Both the position numbers and the translations under genes were made by a program. From NCBI GenBank assembly GCA_963575745.1, contig CAUYUJ010009570.1, positions 1-25,000 on the forward strand: DNA of 25,000 nt. Direction: 5' to 3'. Source of the stretch: Prorocentrum cordatum. Lineage: Eukaryota > Sar > Dinophyceae > Prorocentrales > Prorocentraceae. Positions 8,765 through 18,757 of the stretch are shown piece by piece; position 1 is the first letter of the stretch; each line of letters opens with the position of its first letter. Below the pieces are notes generated by a model, which saw only the letters and a list, made by a program, of their open reading frames with translations, was not told the origin of the DNA and made no database searches.

Positions 8765-9098
8765 TTACAGCCCAGCCCCCATGCACGGCGCCTCTCGGGG
8801 CTGCATGAGCCGCCCCCCAAAGCTTCCCAGGGGACCCCAAACAAGTATCCATGGGGCCTGTGACCCACAAGGGCCCACAAGCCAGGCAGAGCGGCGGGGT
8901 TGGCCGAAGGCCAGTAGATAGCGCCCGTCTGGCTTGGGCGGTAATGGTGCACGCCTAACACTGCTAGTGCTTAGCCTACCAGGCCTACCAGTGCTCCCCT
9001 TAGGCCTCTCATTCAGAACAATGCGGTCTTCGCTTGCAGCACTGCGCTCGATTTTCTGCTCCCATCGAAGTCGCCGTCGTCGAGCCAAGGATGGAGAC
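8765..9098 (-). CDS. Possible 3' exon of a hypothetical gene
   Basis: If the 77-nt intron at 9099-9175 is removed, the exon at 9176-9490 continues in frame here: the junction reads GDF-RSPSLARRRRLRWEQ and stays open to a stop at 8765. The first 35 residues (Arg-rich, then WEQKIERSAASEDRIVLNERPKG) look protein-like; the remainder is Gly/Pro-rich and less convincing, so the real end may be another splice donor, for instance GTAGGC near 8977-8990. Function unknown. Confidence 0.4.
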
Positions 9099-9175
9099 CT
9101 GGAGTTGTTGTTAAAACGTGGACCCGGACCTTTTTGTTTAGAAGGAAAACACAAAACAGAAGAAACACATGAGAC
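9099..9175 (-). other. Predicted 77-nt intron with terminal direct repeats
   Basis: Donor AG|GTCTCATG and acceptor ACTCCAG|GTCTCC. The eight bases CAGGTCTC are present across both the 5' and the 3' splice site. The interior is T-rich (TTTCTTCTGTTTTGTGTTTTCC). Its removal restores an open frame between two coding-looking segments. A terminal duplication like this is the mark of introner-type intron insertion. Confidence 0.5.
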
Positions 9176-9490
9176 CTGAAATCGCCGACGTCGACGCTCG
9201 GGTCGACCGACGACTCCGCTTTGTCGAGTTGGATCTCCGTGTTCGGGTTGGCGTCGTCGTCGAGCCGTCGTCGCTTGTGCTGGTAGCTGTCGTCGTCGTC
9301 CAGGTCGTCGGGACGGTCGTCGCTCGTGATGGTCACAGTGGTGCTGCTGCAGCCGCCGTCGGCGCCGACATGGGCCGTGGCGGAGCTGAGGGCGAAAGGG
9401 CGCCCTGCCTTGCCCCTGCGGAGCGCCTCGAACGTGCTGGGCCACCGCCGGCCTCGTATCATCTCGGGCCAGCGGCGGGCGCCCTCCGGT
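9176..9490 (-). CDS. Hypothetical protein exon with basic patch and Asp-rich run
   Basis: The segment reads as sensible protein with GC-rich third positions: an Arg/Trp-rich start (RWPEMIRGRRWPSTFEALRRG), a Gly/Ser/Thr middle, then DRPDDLDDDDSYQHKRRRLDDD, an acidic run around a basic KRRR nuclear-localisation-like patch, and an acidic end (SSVDPSVDVGDF). No family recognised. The 5' boundary is unsure because upstream sequence is (GAT)n microsatellite, where an acceptor must lie if this is an internal exon. The 3' end is set by the AG|GTCTCA donor at 9176/9175. Plausibly a nuclear protein; that is inference from composition. Confidence 0.45.
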
Positions 9491-9516
9491 GATGATGATA
9501 CTGGTGATGGTAATGG

Positions 9517-9562
<46 letters not shown>

Positions 9563-9690
9563 GGTGGTGGTGATGATGATGTTGACGACAACCAGCATCA
9601 TGATCATCATGATCAGTATGATCATGATGATGGTGACTATGATCATCATGATAATGATGATGCTAATGATGATGATAATGATGATCCCCT
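9491..9690. repeat. (GAT)n / (GGT)n microsatellite
   Basis: Perfect GAT run followed by GGT run, then GAT mixed with CAT and AAT, including local palindromes around GATCATCATGATC. Confidence 0.95.
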
Positions 9691-9949
9691 CTCCGCTCAA
9701 CGGACGGCGAGCGTCGCTCCACCGCCGCCGCTAGCAAGGAGGCACCCAACCCTACGATGTAACCAGAACCCTACGATGCAACCAGGACCAGAACCAGGGC
9801 AGGAGCAGCCCTCGGAACCGCACGGGGGCAGCGGCGAAGCCGCTGCCCGTCCTGGAAGCACCGTAGGGTTAGGGCCTCCGCGCCGTCGAGTCGCGCCGTG
9901 GCCCGTCGCCTGGCTCGCCCCGCGGCCGCCCGGCGGGCCCAGGGTGCTA
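9691..9949. other. Non-coding spacer with short direct repeats
   Basis: CCCTACGATG-AACCAG occurs twice (9751 and 9770 region), and CCGTAGGGTTAGGG at 9861-9874 resembles its complement. No gene is supported here. Confidence 0.4.
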
Positions 9950-10025
9950 AGGAGGAGGAGGAGGAGGGAGGGAGGAGGAGGAGTTGAGGAGGGAAGCAGG
10001 AGGAGAAGGAGGAGGAGGAGGAGGA
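9950..10025. repeat. (GGA)n purine tract
   Basis: GGAGGAGGA runs with occasional GTT, AAG and CAG interruptions, just beyond the 3' end of the minus-strand gene at 10096. Confidence 0.9.
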
Positions 10026-10095
10026 ACAAGATTGTTGCTGCGGCCAGTGCTGCTAGCTGCTATAGTAGCTCAGCCAGCTCGAACTATGCTCAGCC

Positions 10096-11728
10096 TCAGT
10101 CTGAGCTCGAGCTCGAGCTCGAGGTCGAGGACCTCGTCGAGGATCCCTTGTCCTCATCAGGGTCAGAGGAGGACGACGAAGAAGAAGATCCAGGCGAGCG
10201 CGAGCTCGAGTTGCTCGAGCTGCTCGTGCCCTTCGCCGCCTTAGCCTTAGCCTTAGCTTTGGCTTTGGCTTTTGCTTTCTTCGAGGTCGGTGGTGCAGCA
10301 GCGGCGGGCTTACGTTTCAGCTTCTTGGCGCCCTTGGGCTCTGGTGCCCCATCGGCATGCACTGGTGGCTCCACGTCCGTCTCGTAGTCAGAATCGATTT
10401 TGTTTTCTTTCAACTGGGAACGCGATGGCACATCCGTCCACGGTGCCAGGTACTGCATGTGCTTTTTTCGGGTCTTGAACTTGAAGCACGAGTTCAACCA
10501 ATGCTGCAAACGCATTTGGACCTGGTTGTCCGAGACCTCATCATTGAACTTCAATGTCTTAGTGCACCTCGTGCCTGGATTCCTGGCAGCGTGGGAGCCA
10601 CACCGAGGACAAGTCGCCTGCCATGAGCTGACCTTGGGCTTGAAGGTGAGATATCCACAACCCCAACGGTAGTTACGTGCATGTCCCTTCCTGCCTTTGC
10701 GCTTGCCGGCCGAAACGGGGAGGACGACTTCGCCAGGCCCATGTGCTTCATCCTGTTTGACTCCCTTGCCGCCGCTGCCGCGGCCACCGCCGCGCCCTGT
10801 GTGAGCGTTCTTCTTTGTCGGCTTGGAGCGGGGGTCGCTGGTGTTCACGCCGACGACGCCGACATCGCCCTCCATGACCAAGGCCTTGGGCGGTTTGAAC
10901 AAACGCTTGTAATAAGACTCTGGCTTGAGGTGCTCCACTGTGGTGAACTCTGGCCGCACGTCTGCTAGACGAGCCAACGCCAGCAAGTACTGCCGCCCCA
11001 CAGTAATTGCGCCTGGCTTGACCCACCATTTCTTCGGAGAGCCCGTCAACACATCGACTGCAGCAGGTGAGCCAGCGTCAAGCCACACTCCGCGAGCCCA
11101 CCCATGGCGCTCCAAATGCAAGAGAAGCTCCAACTGCGTCATGTCTGTGACGGGGATGTCCGGGCGTGGCTCCGCAACGTTCTGATACGAAGTAAGGTGG
11201 AAGCACGGTTTCACCAATGACTCTGCTTCCGCCGTCAGTTTCCAACTCGACGTCGTTGAAGTTGTCGAGGTGCATTGGACCACGCTCTTACTCTCCAGAG
11301 CTGCGAGCACACGCGAATGAACAAGGCCAGCATCATGACTCAATGTAAAGGATGGCCCGCCAATGTCGGACTCAAGAGCGCCAACCGAATACAGAGCTTG
11401 AAGCGTGCGTGATAATTCCAAAGGGTCTAGCTCTGGAAGTTCTAAGCATGGCAATGCAAAATGAGGCTGGGGCTCCACCACCCAACGACGCACTGTTTCG
11501 ACACACTCGAGCAACAAGTCTCGGGCAGCGATGTGCCCCGAGAATGCTTTATCATTTCTCTCTTTGTCATCCTCGCAGACAAGTACGGTCTTCGCAGACT
11601 TGATAGTGTGGCTCACCTGCATGACATCGATGGAGATATCTGTTGCCTTTAAGCGTTTTTTACCATCAATATAAGCACGGCTGAGCTTGCCAAGGGACTC
11701 ACTGACGATCCGGAAGAATGTAAATTGC
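10096..11728 (-). CDS. Zinc-motif, Lys/Ser-tailed protein (partner gene), main exon
   Basis: This is the large 3' exon. It begins after the AG at 11730-11729 and joins the 11815-12373 exon in frame, giving SFHIV-QFTFFRIVSE across the junction. Counting from the Met at 11622: about 160-245 is a hydrophobic domain (QLELLLHLERHGW, WWVKPG, QYLLALARL, YYKRLF); 262-315 is Gly/Lys-rich linker; 321-390 carries WGCGYLTF, then C338-x2-C341-x2-H344-x8-C353 and an aromatic/basic end (RLQHWLNSCFKFKTRKKHM), like a zinc-binding DNA-recognition module; 430-465 is KRKPAAAAP with an AKAKAKAK run; the last 45 residues are Ser-rich ending in Asp. I have the impression of an expanded dinoflagellate family with this Cys/His module, from memory only. 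It lies downstream of and on the same strand as the transposase-like gene. Confidence 0.75.
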
Positions 11729-11814
11729 CTGAAGGGTTCAGGTCAATGCGAGGCGAGGACTCGCATTGGCCCAACAGCCTAGGGTGAGAAAGCCACGAGA
11801 GACTTTCATTACAC
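11729..11814 (-). other. Predicted 86-nt intron in the partner gene
   Basis: Donor GT|GTGTAATG (intron starts 11814) and acceptor CCCTTCAG|G (ends 11729). Its length is not a multiple of three, and removing it joins two different open frames without a stop. The AG|G acceptor is typical of dinoflagellates. Confidence 0.65.
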
Positions 11815-12373
11815 ACAATGTGGAATGAGGAGTGCAAGGAGGGCAACTCGTAGCAAACCAACCCAAGGCTGAGGGCCAACTCTGGAGCTTCGCTTCTAGG
11901 AAGATAGTTCCTGGGTGGAGCTGGATTGATCTTGCTGTTTGCCTTGCCCTTAGCAGGCGCCACATCCGCTGTCGAAGAATTCACGTCGGGCTCGAAGGTC
12001 ACATAAGGCAAAATCACATGGCGACCCATTACGTTCCAATCTAAGTCACATCTCGCCAGCTCTTGGAACAATTCTACAGAGCAGGGCAGTAATGGTCTTA
12101 GAGTCTCTTCAAGTGTCGGAAGAGGACATTTCAATTTCATAGAGTAGATAGCATCTGTTTCCCATGTTTGTAAAAAATGCTTAAGTTTGAGTCCACGTAT
12201 GATCGTCACAAATATGTCCGGCTCACCATTGACCTTCTTGCTCAGATTTAGGTGCGGGGGCCCTGGGGGCCCAGGCCCGCCGCCGCCAGCGCCGATGCCG
12301 CTGCTGGCCCCCGAGCTGGCAGCAGCGCCACTAGGTGCGCAATGCGGCAGCCCCGAAGCGCCAGCCGCCGAAC
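11815..12373 (-). CDS. Partner gene, upstream exon
   Basis: Open frame feeding into the exon at 11728. It starts with a Gly/Pro/Ala-rich stretch (to about 12245) and then a folded-looking part: LNLSKKVNGEPDIFVTIIRGLKLKHF, a Trp-containing helix, a Leu/Glu-rich helix around LPCSVELFQELARCDLDW, a Lys/Asn/Pro linker, and LALSLGLVCYELPSLHSSFHIV. There is no ATG in this frame before the stop at 12413-12411, so the start lies in an upstream exon. A candidate is the ATG at 12466 (MESTLADASKTL), which is in another frame; a very short intron ending at the CTTCAG|G (12374) could connect them. The exact 5' boundary is uncertain, and AG at 12386-12385 is an alternative acceptor. Confidence 0.6.
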
Positions 12374-12466
12374 CTGAAGGTTCGCTGAAAACTGCTCGCT
12401 CGTGTGAGCACTAGCTACTCCCCCCTGGCGTAGCGTTTTGGATGCATCTGCCAGCGTCGACTCCAA

Positions 12467-13019
12467 ACCAGACGTATAAGAAACACCCGTTAAGAGTCAA
12501 GCGATGCGGTGCGGCTAATCAAGGTAGCCCACCCTGGAGTCCTGGAGGAACGATAAGTAGGATAACAGTGGGTATAGATGTCCAGATCGTCAACAAGTCA
12601 GGAGTAGAGTACAAGTAGAAGAGGATGGGGGAAGGAGGAGGAATGGAGAATGGAGGAGGAGGTAGGACGGAGTGAGGAGAAAGAGGATGTTTTGGACGCT
12701 TTCCTATTCAAAACGATTTGAAATCAGTAGAGGAGATTGGCCATGTCCCCAAGGCCCCGACTGGATGGCTCAAACCTGTTTCGACAAGTACTACCAAGTA
12801 GCTTTAGCCTCGCTGAGGCCTCCACTCTCCTGCTTCTGGACCGCCTCTAGCGCCCTCAGCCCGCTCCGCTCACGCCCGCCCATGCCCACCGCCAGCCCGC
12901 CCGCCCGCCACCCGCCCATGCCATGTCATTCCTAGGGGGCCCTCAAGCTGTAGGGAGCACGAGCCAGGAACCGTTTTGGACGTGGGCCTGGAAGGGAGCG
13001 GGGAGCGAAGGCTCAACTT
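12467..13019. other. Intergenic spacer between the two large genes
   Basis: About 550 bp between the transposase-like gene (ending at 13020) and the partner gene. It holds a short GGA-rich purine stretch (about 12624-12690) and a C-rich stretch of CCCGCC and CCGCCCGC words at 12855-12920 whose minus strand is G-rich. No convincing ORF. A promoter could not be identified; dinoflagellate promoters are poorly defined. Confidence 0.5.
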
Positions 13020-15027
13020 CTAAGCCTGAGAACCGCTGCCGCCGCCACTGCTGCTGCTAGCGCCCGCGTGCCCGCCGGAGCTGCCGCCGCCGCCGCTTGT
13101 AGTCGAGGGCGGTGGTCCTGCGGCAGCGGCGACATGGAACATGTCTGGAGGTACTGGAGGAACTCCATCATCAGGAGGCGCTGCGCACACGTCTGGCAAA
13201 TCCGCAAACTGGGTCTGCAAGTCACCCCGATAAATCACTCGACTCGTCCACTTCTGAGGTATGCGGGTGTCCAGGTCACCACGTTCATTAGCCCATTGCT
13301 CCAGTGATGGATGATACTGCAATCCCAAGGCCTTCAGTGCGTCTCTCATGGTACCAGCCTGGCCGATTAGAACGGATAGACGGATTGCCAATTTTGGATT
13401 ATGAGTCATCATCTCCACGATCTCGTCCCGGCGCAAGCCGAGACTGGCGTATGCTTCAGAATGGTGACTGGACAGTCGGATCGCCAAGTGCAGTTGGGCG
13501 TGACGACGCTCGATGCTCTGTTCCAAATTGGAGGCGAACATCGCCTTTCTGCGTATAGCCATCAACTCGGGCAAATCCGCGATGTCGGTATCGCCCCGCA
13601 GGAACTGAAATATTTGCCCCCGAATGATGGAACCATGGCCGAACATCCGCTCCGTCATCTGGTGTTTGACGTCCTGCGCTGTCAAGTTCTCGTACAAAAC
13701 CAAGCAGATAGCGAGGTGCGTCCTCATGCACATGTGGTCAAAGTGGCCCACGCACAGACATTTCAGGGGCAGCTGCACGACGGGGTCGAGCCGCACCTGC
13801 ATCTCTGCAATGATGAAGGCCTTCGCAGCGGCAAACTCCCTGAATATCTTGCTCGAGTCATTGGCATCAACGTTGACCAGGCGGCGCAAGAGTTCAGTGT
13901 ACTTCAAATCCAATGCTTCGCGCATCAACTCATGGAATGCCCCGCAAGCCATCTCAGGTATACGACGACCCCTCATGGGGCAAGACTTCTTAAGGTGGAC
14001 AAGGTCGTGCTGCCTGCAGAAAGCTCTCGGGTGGCACCGACACCCCTGAGACCACGCCTCAAGCCATCCGAGGGCTGATGCTATGACTGATATCAAATTG
14101 ATGTACGCCCAGAAGAAGGGACTTGCATTTGCTGCCGTTACCTTCGCTACTTGCCCAGCATGCTCGTCGTTCCAGTTTGCATGTTGTGGCGCTTGTCCAT
14201 GCTCGCCGCCTCTGCCAGGGCCATCTCTGAATTGCGCGCGATCTTCGTTCCAGAACGTGAGGGGACACTGCCTGGTAAGCAGCCACTCTGTAATCTCAAC
14301 GACCGCACCCCAGACCCTTCCTCCTTCGAAGAGCGGAGGCCCACTGCGGAAGAATGGTCGCCAAACAGCGTTGTCTCCAACCAAGCAAGTTTCAACGAAT
14401 CTATCCCTCGAGAAGCTGTAATGAAACACCACGCAGAAAGCTTCCACAGACTTCTTCACCTCGGGCCAAGACGGTAGATGTTGAAGTACGCGCGTCTGAG
14501 TATTTTCGACTGCATGGAACGAGCCTGGTATGTGCAATGCTTGCCGCATGTGCAGCTGGGTCTGCATGTCTTCCATGACGTTGTGGAGGTGCCCGTCCGC
14601 GGCCTCCATGTCGGCGTCGTCGCCGTGGCCGTCATCCCCAGCCGTTGGGCGCGTAGGGTGCCAATGAGGAAACATGTCGCTGGCCTCGCACGAAGCCGAG
14701 GAAAGGTGCGACTCAACTCCCTGGTCGGTGACCACCGCGAAGAACTTGCCGAGTAGATTGCTGACGATCCGCCATGAGTCGCACTCGAGTCGAACGCCGT
14801 GCAGCAAAGCATGAAGTTTGTGCGCGGCACTGCCATGGCGGGACCCGATACCAACGGGAGGAAACTTGTGTTTCTGCATACATTGTCCAAGATTGCGCTG
14901 AACCTCCTGCATTGTCATAGAAGTGTTCTCGTCCACCGGCTCGTGTTGGAAACGGGCGAGCCTATCCGCCATCCTCGCCGCCCTGTCGAGGTCGGAGCCG
15001 CTAATGACAGTGTACTCGTGGATAAAC
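13020..15027 (-). CDS. Transposase-like protein, C-terminal exon
   Basis: The second exon of a gene whose first exon is 15255-16612. The frame has no ATG near its upstream end; the only upstream start-like codon is a TTG inside the intron, which supports splicing. In the spliced protein (about 1,121 aa), a hydrophobic strand ends in FFAVVTDQGVE, putting D554 (codon 14726-14724) where RNase H-fold transposases carry the second catalytic Asp. A long, mostly helical insertion follows, with a Cys/His cluster GCRCHPRAFCRQHD then SCPMRGRR. Then NLEQSIERRHAQLH gives E959 (codon 13511-13509), similar to the third catalytic motif of hAT and MULE enzymes. The last 50 residues are Gly/Ser/Pro/Ala low complexity. 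Predicted role is cut-and-paste DNA transposition in the nucleus. The family assignment is inference; it could also be a domesticated copy. Confidence 0.75.
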
Positions 15028-15254
15028 CTGAAACGGAAGCCGGAAGCCAAGGACTCTCACTTCTTCCTCCTCCTCCATCTCCGCCTTATCGTCCTGACCG
15101 CCCTCCCCTGGACCCGTTATTATCCTCCTCCTCGCCATGTTTCATATCGTTTGAGGGTTATGCTTTTTTAAAAAATCAATGTTGCCCGTGCGTTTCGACG
15201 ATGACTCCGAAACCCCACTGGACGCCCCAGAAGAATCCCCGCCCGAAAATTCAC
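15028..15254 (-). other. Predicted 227-nt intron in the transposase-like gene
   Basis: Donor CACTGG|GTGAAT (intron starts 15254) and acceptor CTTCCGTTTCAG|G (ends 15028) with a good pyrimidine tract. Splicing gives RDWFTG-FIHEYTVIS in frame; without splicing the first frame stops at once (TGA at 15253-15251). Confidence 0.75.
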
Positions 15255-16612
15255 CCAGTGAACCAATCTCGGCCGCCCTGGGGCGACGAGTCCATCATGG
15301 AGTAGATGGCGGCATCGTCCGCGATGAGGCTCCTGTGCTTGTCCCGGTGCACGAGCATCCACACGACGTCGAGGTAAAGCCGCGACCTGCTCAACGTCGC
15401 CGCGCTGGGAAGCAAATTATCTGCCATGATCTGCTCTGCTGCATCTTGCAATGCGATTGGGAGAATGCGCAACGCCTGCATGATCGTAGATCTGAACGTG
15501 TTGGCGCCGCCGCTGTTGTCTGTGCCCCGGGCGTGGAATGAGAAGATCAAGCACTGCACGAGGAAGTGCGGGTTGAAGCCGCCGCGGCGGTCGAGCACAC
15601 GATTATAATGGCCACCGCGCCCGGGGCGGCTCGACCAACTCCACTTGGCAAATGCTTCTGGAACCAAAGACGCTGCGCAGCGGTCCAGCCAGGACACGAA
15701 GTCTTGCAATTGATCTTGCACCACATCTTGTTGATTACAGTGGGCGGCCAATATCGCTGATGACCATGCCCTGAGATGCGATGATAACGTCATGAACATG
15801 TCTTTGCTGAATAAGCCCTGGTCAGTCATGCTGGCGGCGATGTCCTTGCTGACGGCGCAGGGGTCCTGTTCTGGAGGAAACTCTTGTGAGTCTGCTACTT
15901 CAGGGTCTGCATCGATAGCGTTATGGCGACACCCATGCCATAGATTGTAAATGATCGCGGACCGTACGCAACGAAATCGACAATCGAGAGCCAATACGTA
16001 CCAACATTGTGCTACCACCAAGATTGACACTGGAAACGGCAGCTGCAAGACAGTGCAGGAATCCAAAAAGGCGGCCTCAAACAGTCCATCGCTGGCCCAG
16101 CGCTGCAACAACTCACGAACGCGACCCCGGCCGCCCAGCAGAGCGCCTTCGAGCAGGCGGTCTCGGCACTCATTCGTTAACTCAAACCATAAATGTTTTG
16201 GAGATTCAATGCCGAAGCCAGCGTGGATCATGTCGATGCCCTGCTCGAGACGGCCAGCTTCAACTACTTCGAAATACCTCATGAATGGGCGATTGCCGCC
16301 ACTCCAATTTGAAATTGCTCGGGCTTCCTTTCCTGACTCGCTGAGTGCTCCTGTATATTTGCCACTGTAACGCAGAAGTGCTACTCCACATATCTGGCTG
16401 TAAGATGCATGACGGTCTGGAAACATTGAGGCGCCGTACTCTTCCAAGTCTGCCAGTTCTGCATCCTCGAATGTCTCCTGTATGAAATGTTTGTCGATCT
16501 GGTCACGGCAGTCATTTGGAATCATACCCCGGCGGCGCTTACCAGCACGGTGGGCACATGATGTGATCCAGATGGGGAAGCTGTCACTCTCGTGGCCCTG
16601 TGGGCCGTGCAT
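15255..16612 (-). CDS. Transposase-like protein, N-terminal exon
   Basis: ATG at 16612-16610 follows an in-frame TGA two codons upstream and opens 452 codons to the donor at 15254. The N-terminus has a W-x2-S-C and RAGKRRR basic patch; the middle is a long helical region with many Leu, Trp and Cys residues. Near the end a hydrophobic strand leads into ADDAAIYSMMDSSPQGGRDW, where D441 (codon 15292-15290) follows a predicted strand, as the first catalytic Asp of a DDE enzyme does; D441 to D554 is 113 residues. I recall DSSPQ-GRD-W as a recurrent motif of abundant dinoflagellate proteins, from memory only. A further 5' exon is possible. The gene reads toward the partner gene on the same strand. 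Confidence 0.75.
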
Positions 16613-16815
16613 CCATCATGCTCGGCCGCTCCACGCGGCTCTGTGAATCTGCTACATTGGAAAGAAAGCCGCAATGGTTGAGGCAGGTTTGAGCACAAAT
16701 GGCAATGGATGGATGACAACGGAGACAAGCAAGAAGCACAATGAAACCTGACTGACCAAACGAGCCACTGGAGATTCCAAGAGTTTGTGTGGCCGACCCA
16801 CTCGTCCTCCTCCGC

Positions 16816-17015
16816 CTATTCGCGTGCGTTTGCGTGTGTGTGTGCGTGCGTGTGCGTGCGTGTGTTTGTGTATGTGCGTGATAAATAACATGAAAACTGT
16901 CTGACGCGTTTGTGTCGCCACGATGCCGCCGAGGGAAAAACATGTACGTGTGTGTGTGTGTGACTGTGTGTGTGTGTGCTTGCGTGTGTGTATGTGTGGT
17001 CGTGTGTGTGCGCGC
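16816..17015. repeat. (GT)n microsatellites in two blocks
   Basis: GTGTGTGTGCGTGCG runs at 16832-16880 and 16946-17015, separated by a short unique stretch. The remaining sequence from 16613 to 16815, upstream of the transposase-like gene, shows nothing I can assign. Confidence 0.9.
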
Positions 17016-17036
17016 GTTGGCGAGTGAGAAGGAGGG

Positions 17037-17460
17037 CGAGTGGCGGCGGGGGGGGCGGCGGAGGAGGACAAAGGGAGGCGGTGGACACAGGAGGAGGGTG
17101 GAGGAGGATGAGGAGGAGGAAGGAGGAGGAGGATGGAGGAGGAAGAGAAGGACCGGGACGAGGGTGGAGGAGGACGGAGAAGGAAAAAGAGCCACAGGAA
17201 GTTCCCTGGCGCGACATGGAGCCACCCCTGGCGCGACAGCCAGGGGGCAGCCCCTTTCTCCCCATGTCATCCCTTCCCCCGGTCCCTTCTTTCCCAAGAC
17301 TAGGACTGGGAGAAGGGTGGAAGAAGAACAGGAGGAAAAGGAGGGGTGGAGGAGGAAAAGGAAGACCCGGGGGAGGGTGGAGGAGGAAGAGGAGGAAAGG
17401 GGGTAGGGTGGAGGAGGAAGAGGAGGAGAGGCCGTAGGGCGGAGGAAGAAGAATGTAAGG
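17037..17460. repeat. GGA/GAGG purine minisatellite
   Basis: GGTGGAGGAGGA and GAAGAGGAGG units dominate the plus strand, interrupted by a unique part at about 17200-17310 that contains CCCTGGCGCGACA twice, 22 bp apart. Forward and reverse ORFs here are Glu/Gly/Arg-rich or Ser/Pro-rich by-products. Confidence 0.85.
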
Positions 17461-17633
17461 AGGACATAGGCTAAATGTGGAGGATGGTGGAGGGCGAACG
17501 GGAGGGCAGGGTGTACAGGGCGCGGTTCCATCTCAGGGGGCGCGCAGTGGGTAGGGACAGGGCAACGGTGAAAATTACTACGCGCCCAGGGGGTGCTAAA
17601 AAGCCGGTTTGGGCCTCCCCCCCCTCGCGCGGT

Positions 17634-17705
17634 CAATCAACTAGTTACAGTAACCAGCAAGAAGGAGAACAATCAACTAGTTTCCGCAACCAGCAAGAAG
17701 CAGAA
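17634..17705. repeat. 36-bp tandem duplication
   Basis: CAATCAACTAGTT-C-G-AACCAGCAAGAAG-AGAA occurs twice head to tail, just upstream of the LINE remnant. Confidence 0.85.
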
Positions 17706-18703
17706 CTGTAACACTGGAAACTACAAGCTACAACTGGTACAGGAGGCTGCGAACCCCGCTCCTACAGCCTGGTGGCCCCACAAGGGGGCCGGCGGATTTC
17801 TATGGACAAGGTTGCTTTTGTTTCGTCTTCCAGGTTGGTCTCCTCCCGCTTCCAGGGCGAGTTCGGGCCCCTCGTGGGGCTTAGGGGGAAAACTACGGTT
17901 AACCGTGGCATCGATGTGCCTGCTGGCCTGCCTCGTAGGGTCCGCGGCCGTGCAGCTAAGGCGAAGGCTAGGCGTTCAGCGGCTGTCCACAGGATTCGAC
18001 GTATTGCGAAGCAACGGCCTGTCCTTGGCCGTCGAGCGGCTAAGGTCTTTATGTATGGTCCTTTGGCGGGCCTGCAGTACAGCTCGGAGGTCCACGGTAT
18101 GATAGACGCGGAACTGGCCAACGTGAGAAGATTGTGTGCCTCGACCAGGAAACCATCCAGTGGAGCTCGGAGCCTTCCGATTTTAGCCCGCATCGAAAAC
18201 GACCTTGCTTGGTTTGGAAGTGTGGCCCCTATCACGAGATACTGCAAGGAACTTTGGCTGCTCCAATCCCCGTGCGACACCGTGGGCCCTTTCTTGGGAA
18301 CAAAGTCGTCAAGCCTGGACTGCGACGCGGCGCCCCCCCCCGTAAGTCATGGAGGTCTGTCCGAGGCCCAGTGGGGGCCATGTACTTACCGCTGCAAAGA
18401 ATCAGCTGGAGTATGACCGACCCCTTCACGATGGCCGACGAGGATGGTACGATCATCCCCCTCCTCATCACATCCCCCGCCCTCGTGGAGCGTTTCTTGA
18501 GGGCCACGGTCTTGAAATGACTTGAGATTGAAGCAGGATCCAAGTACAGTAGCGGCCAGCGGCTTCGTTTTGATGTTGTTTCTCGGGCCCTCGCCTCCAA
18601 AAAGCTGTCGGAACAGCAGAGGGGGGCGGTCCGCGCTGTTGTTTGTAGGGCGTTATTGCCTCTCGGCAAGGCCGTCTCGAAAGGGTATCTCATTGAAGAC
18701 CTG

Positions 18704-18757
18704 TGTCCTATTTGCGGCCAGCATGGAGACACGGTGCTCCATAGGTTGTGGCATTGT
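18704..18757 (+). other. LINE post-RT zinc motif (within the pseudogene)
   Basis: C-x2-C-x7-H-x4-C followed by an Arg-rich helix; the conserved D-T-x2-H-R-x-W spacing of LINE proteins is intact here even though the surrounding frames are broken. Confidence 0.75.

Noticed and set aside
9491-9700. Extension of the 8765-9700 and 9013-9591 minus-strand ORFs upstream
   Set aside because: Ile/Met or Ser/Pro runs from the GAT/GGT microsatellite.
16584-17636. 350-aa minus-strand ORF
   Set aside because: Runs through GT and GGA repeats; Ser/Pro/His/Thr composition and no motif.
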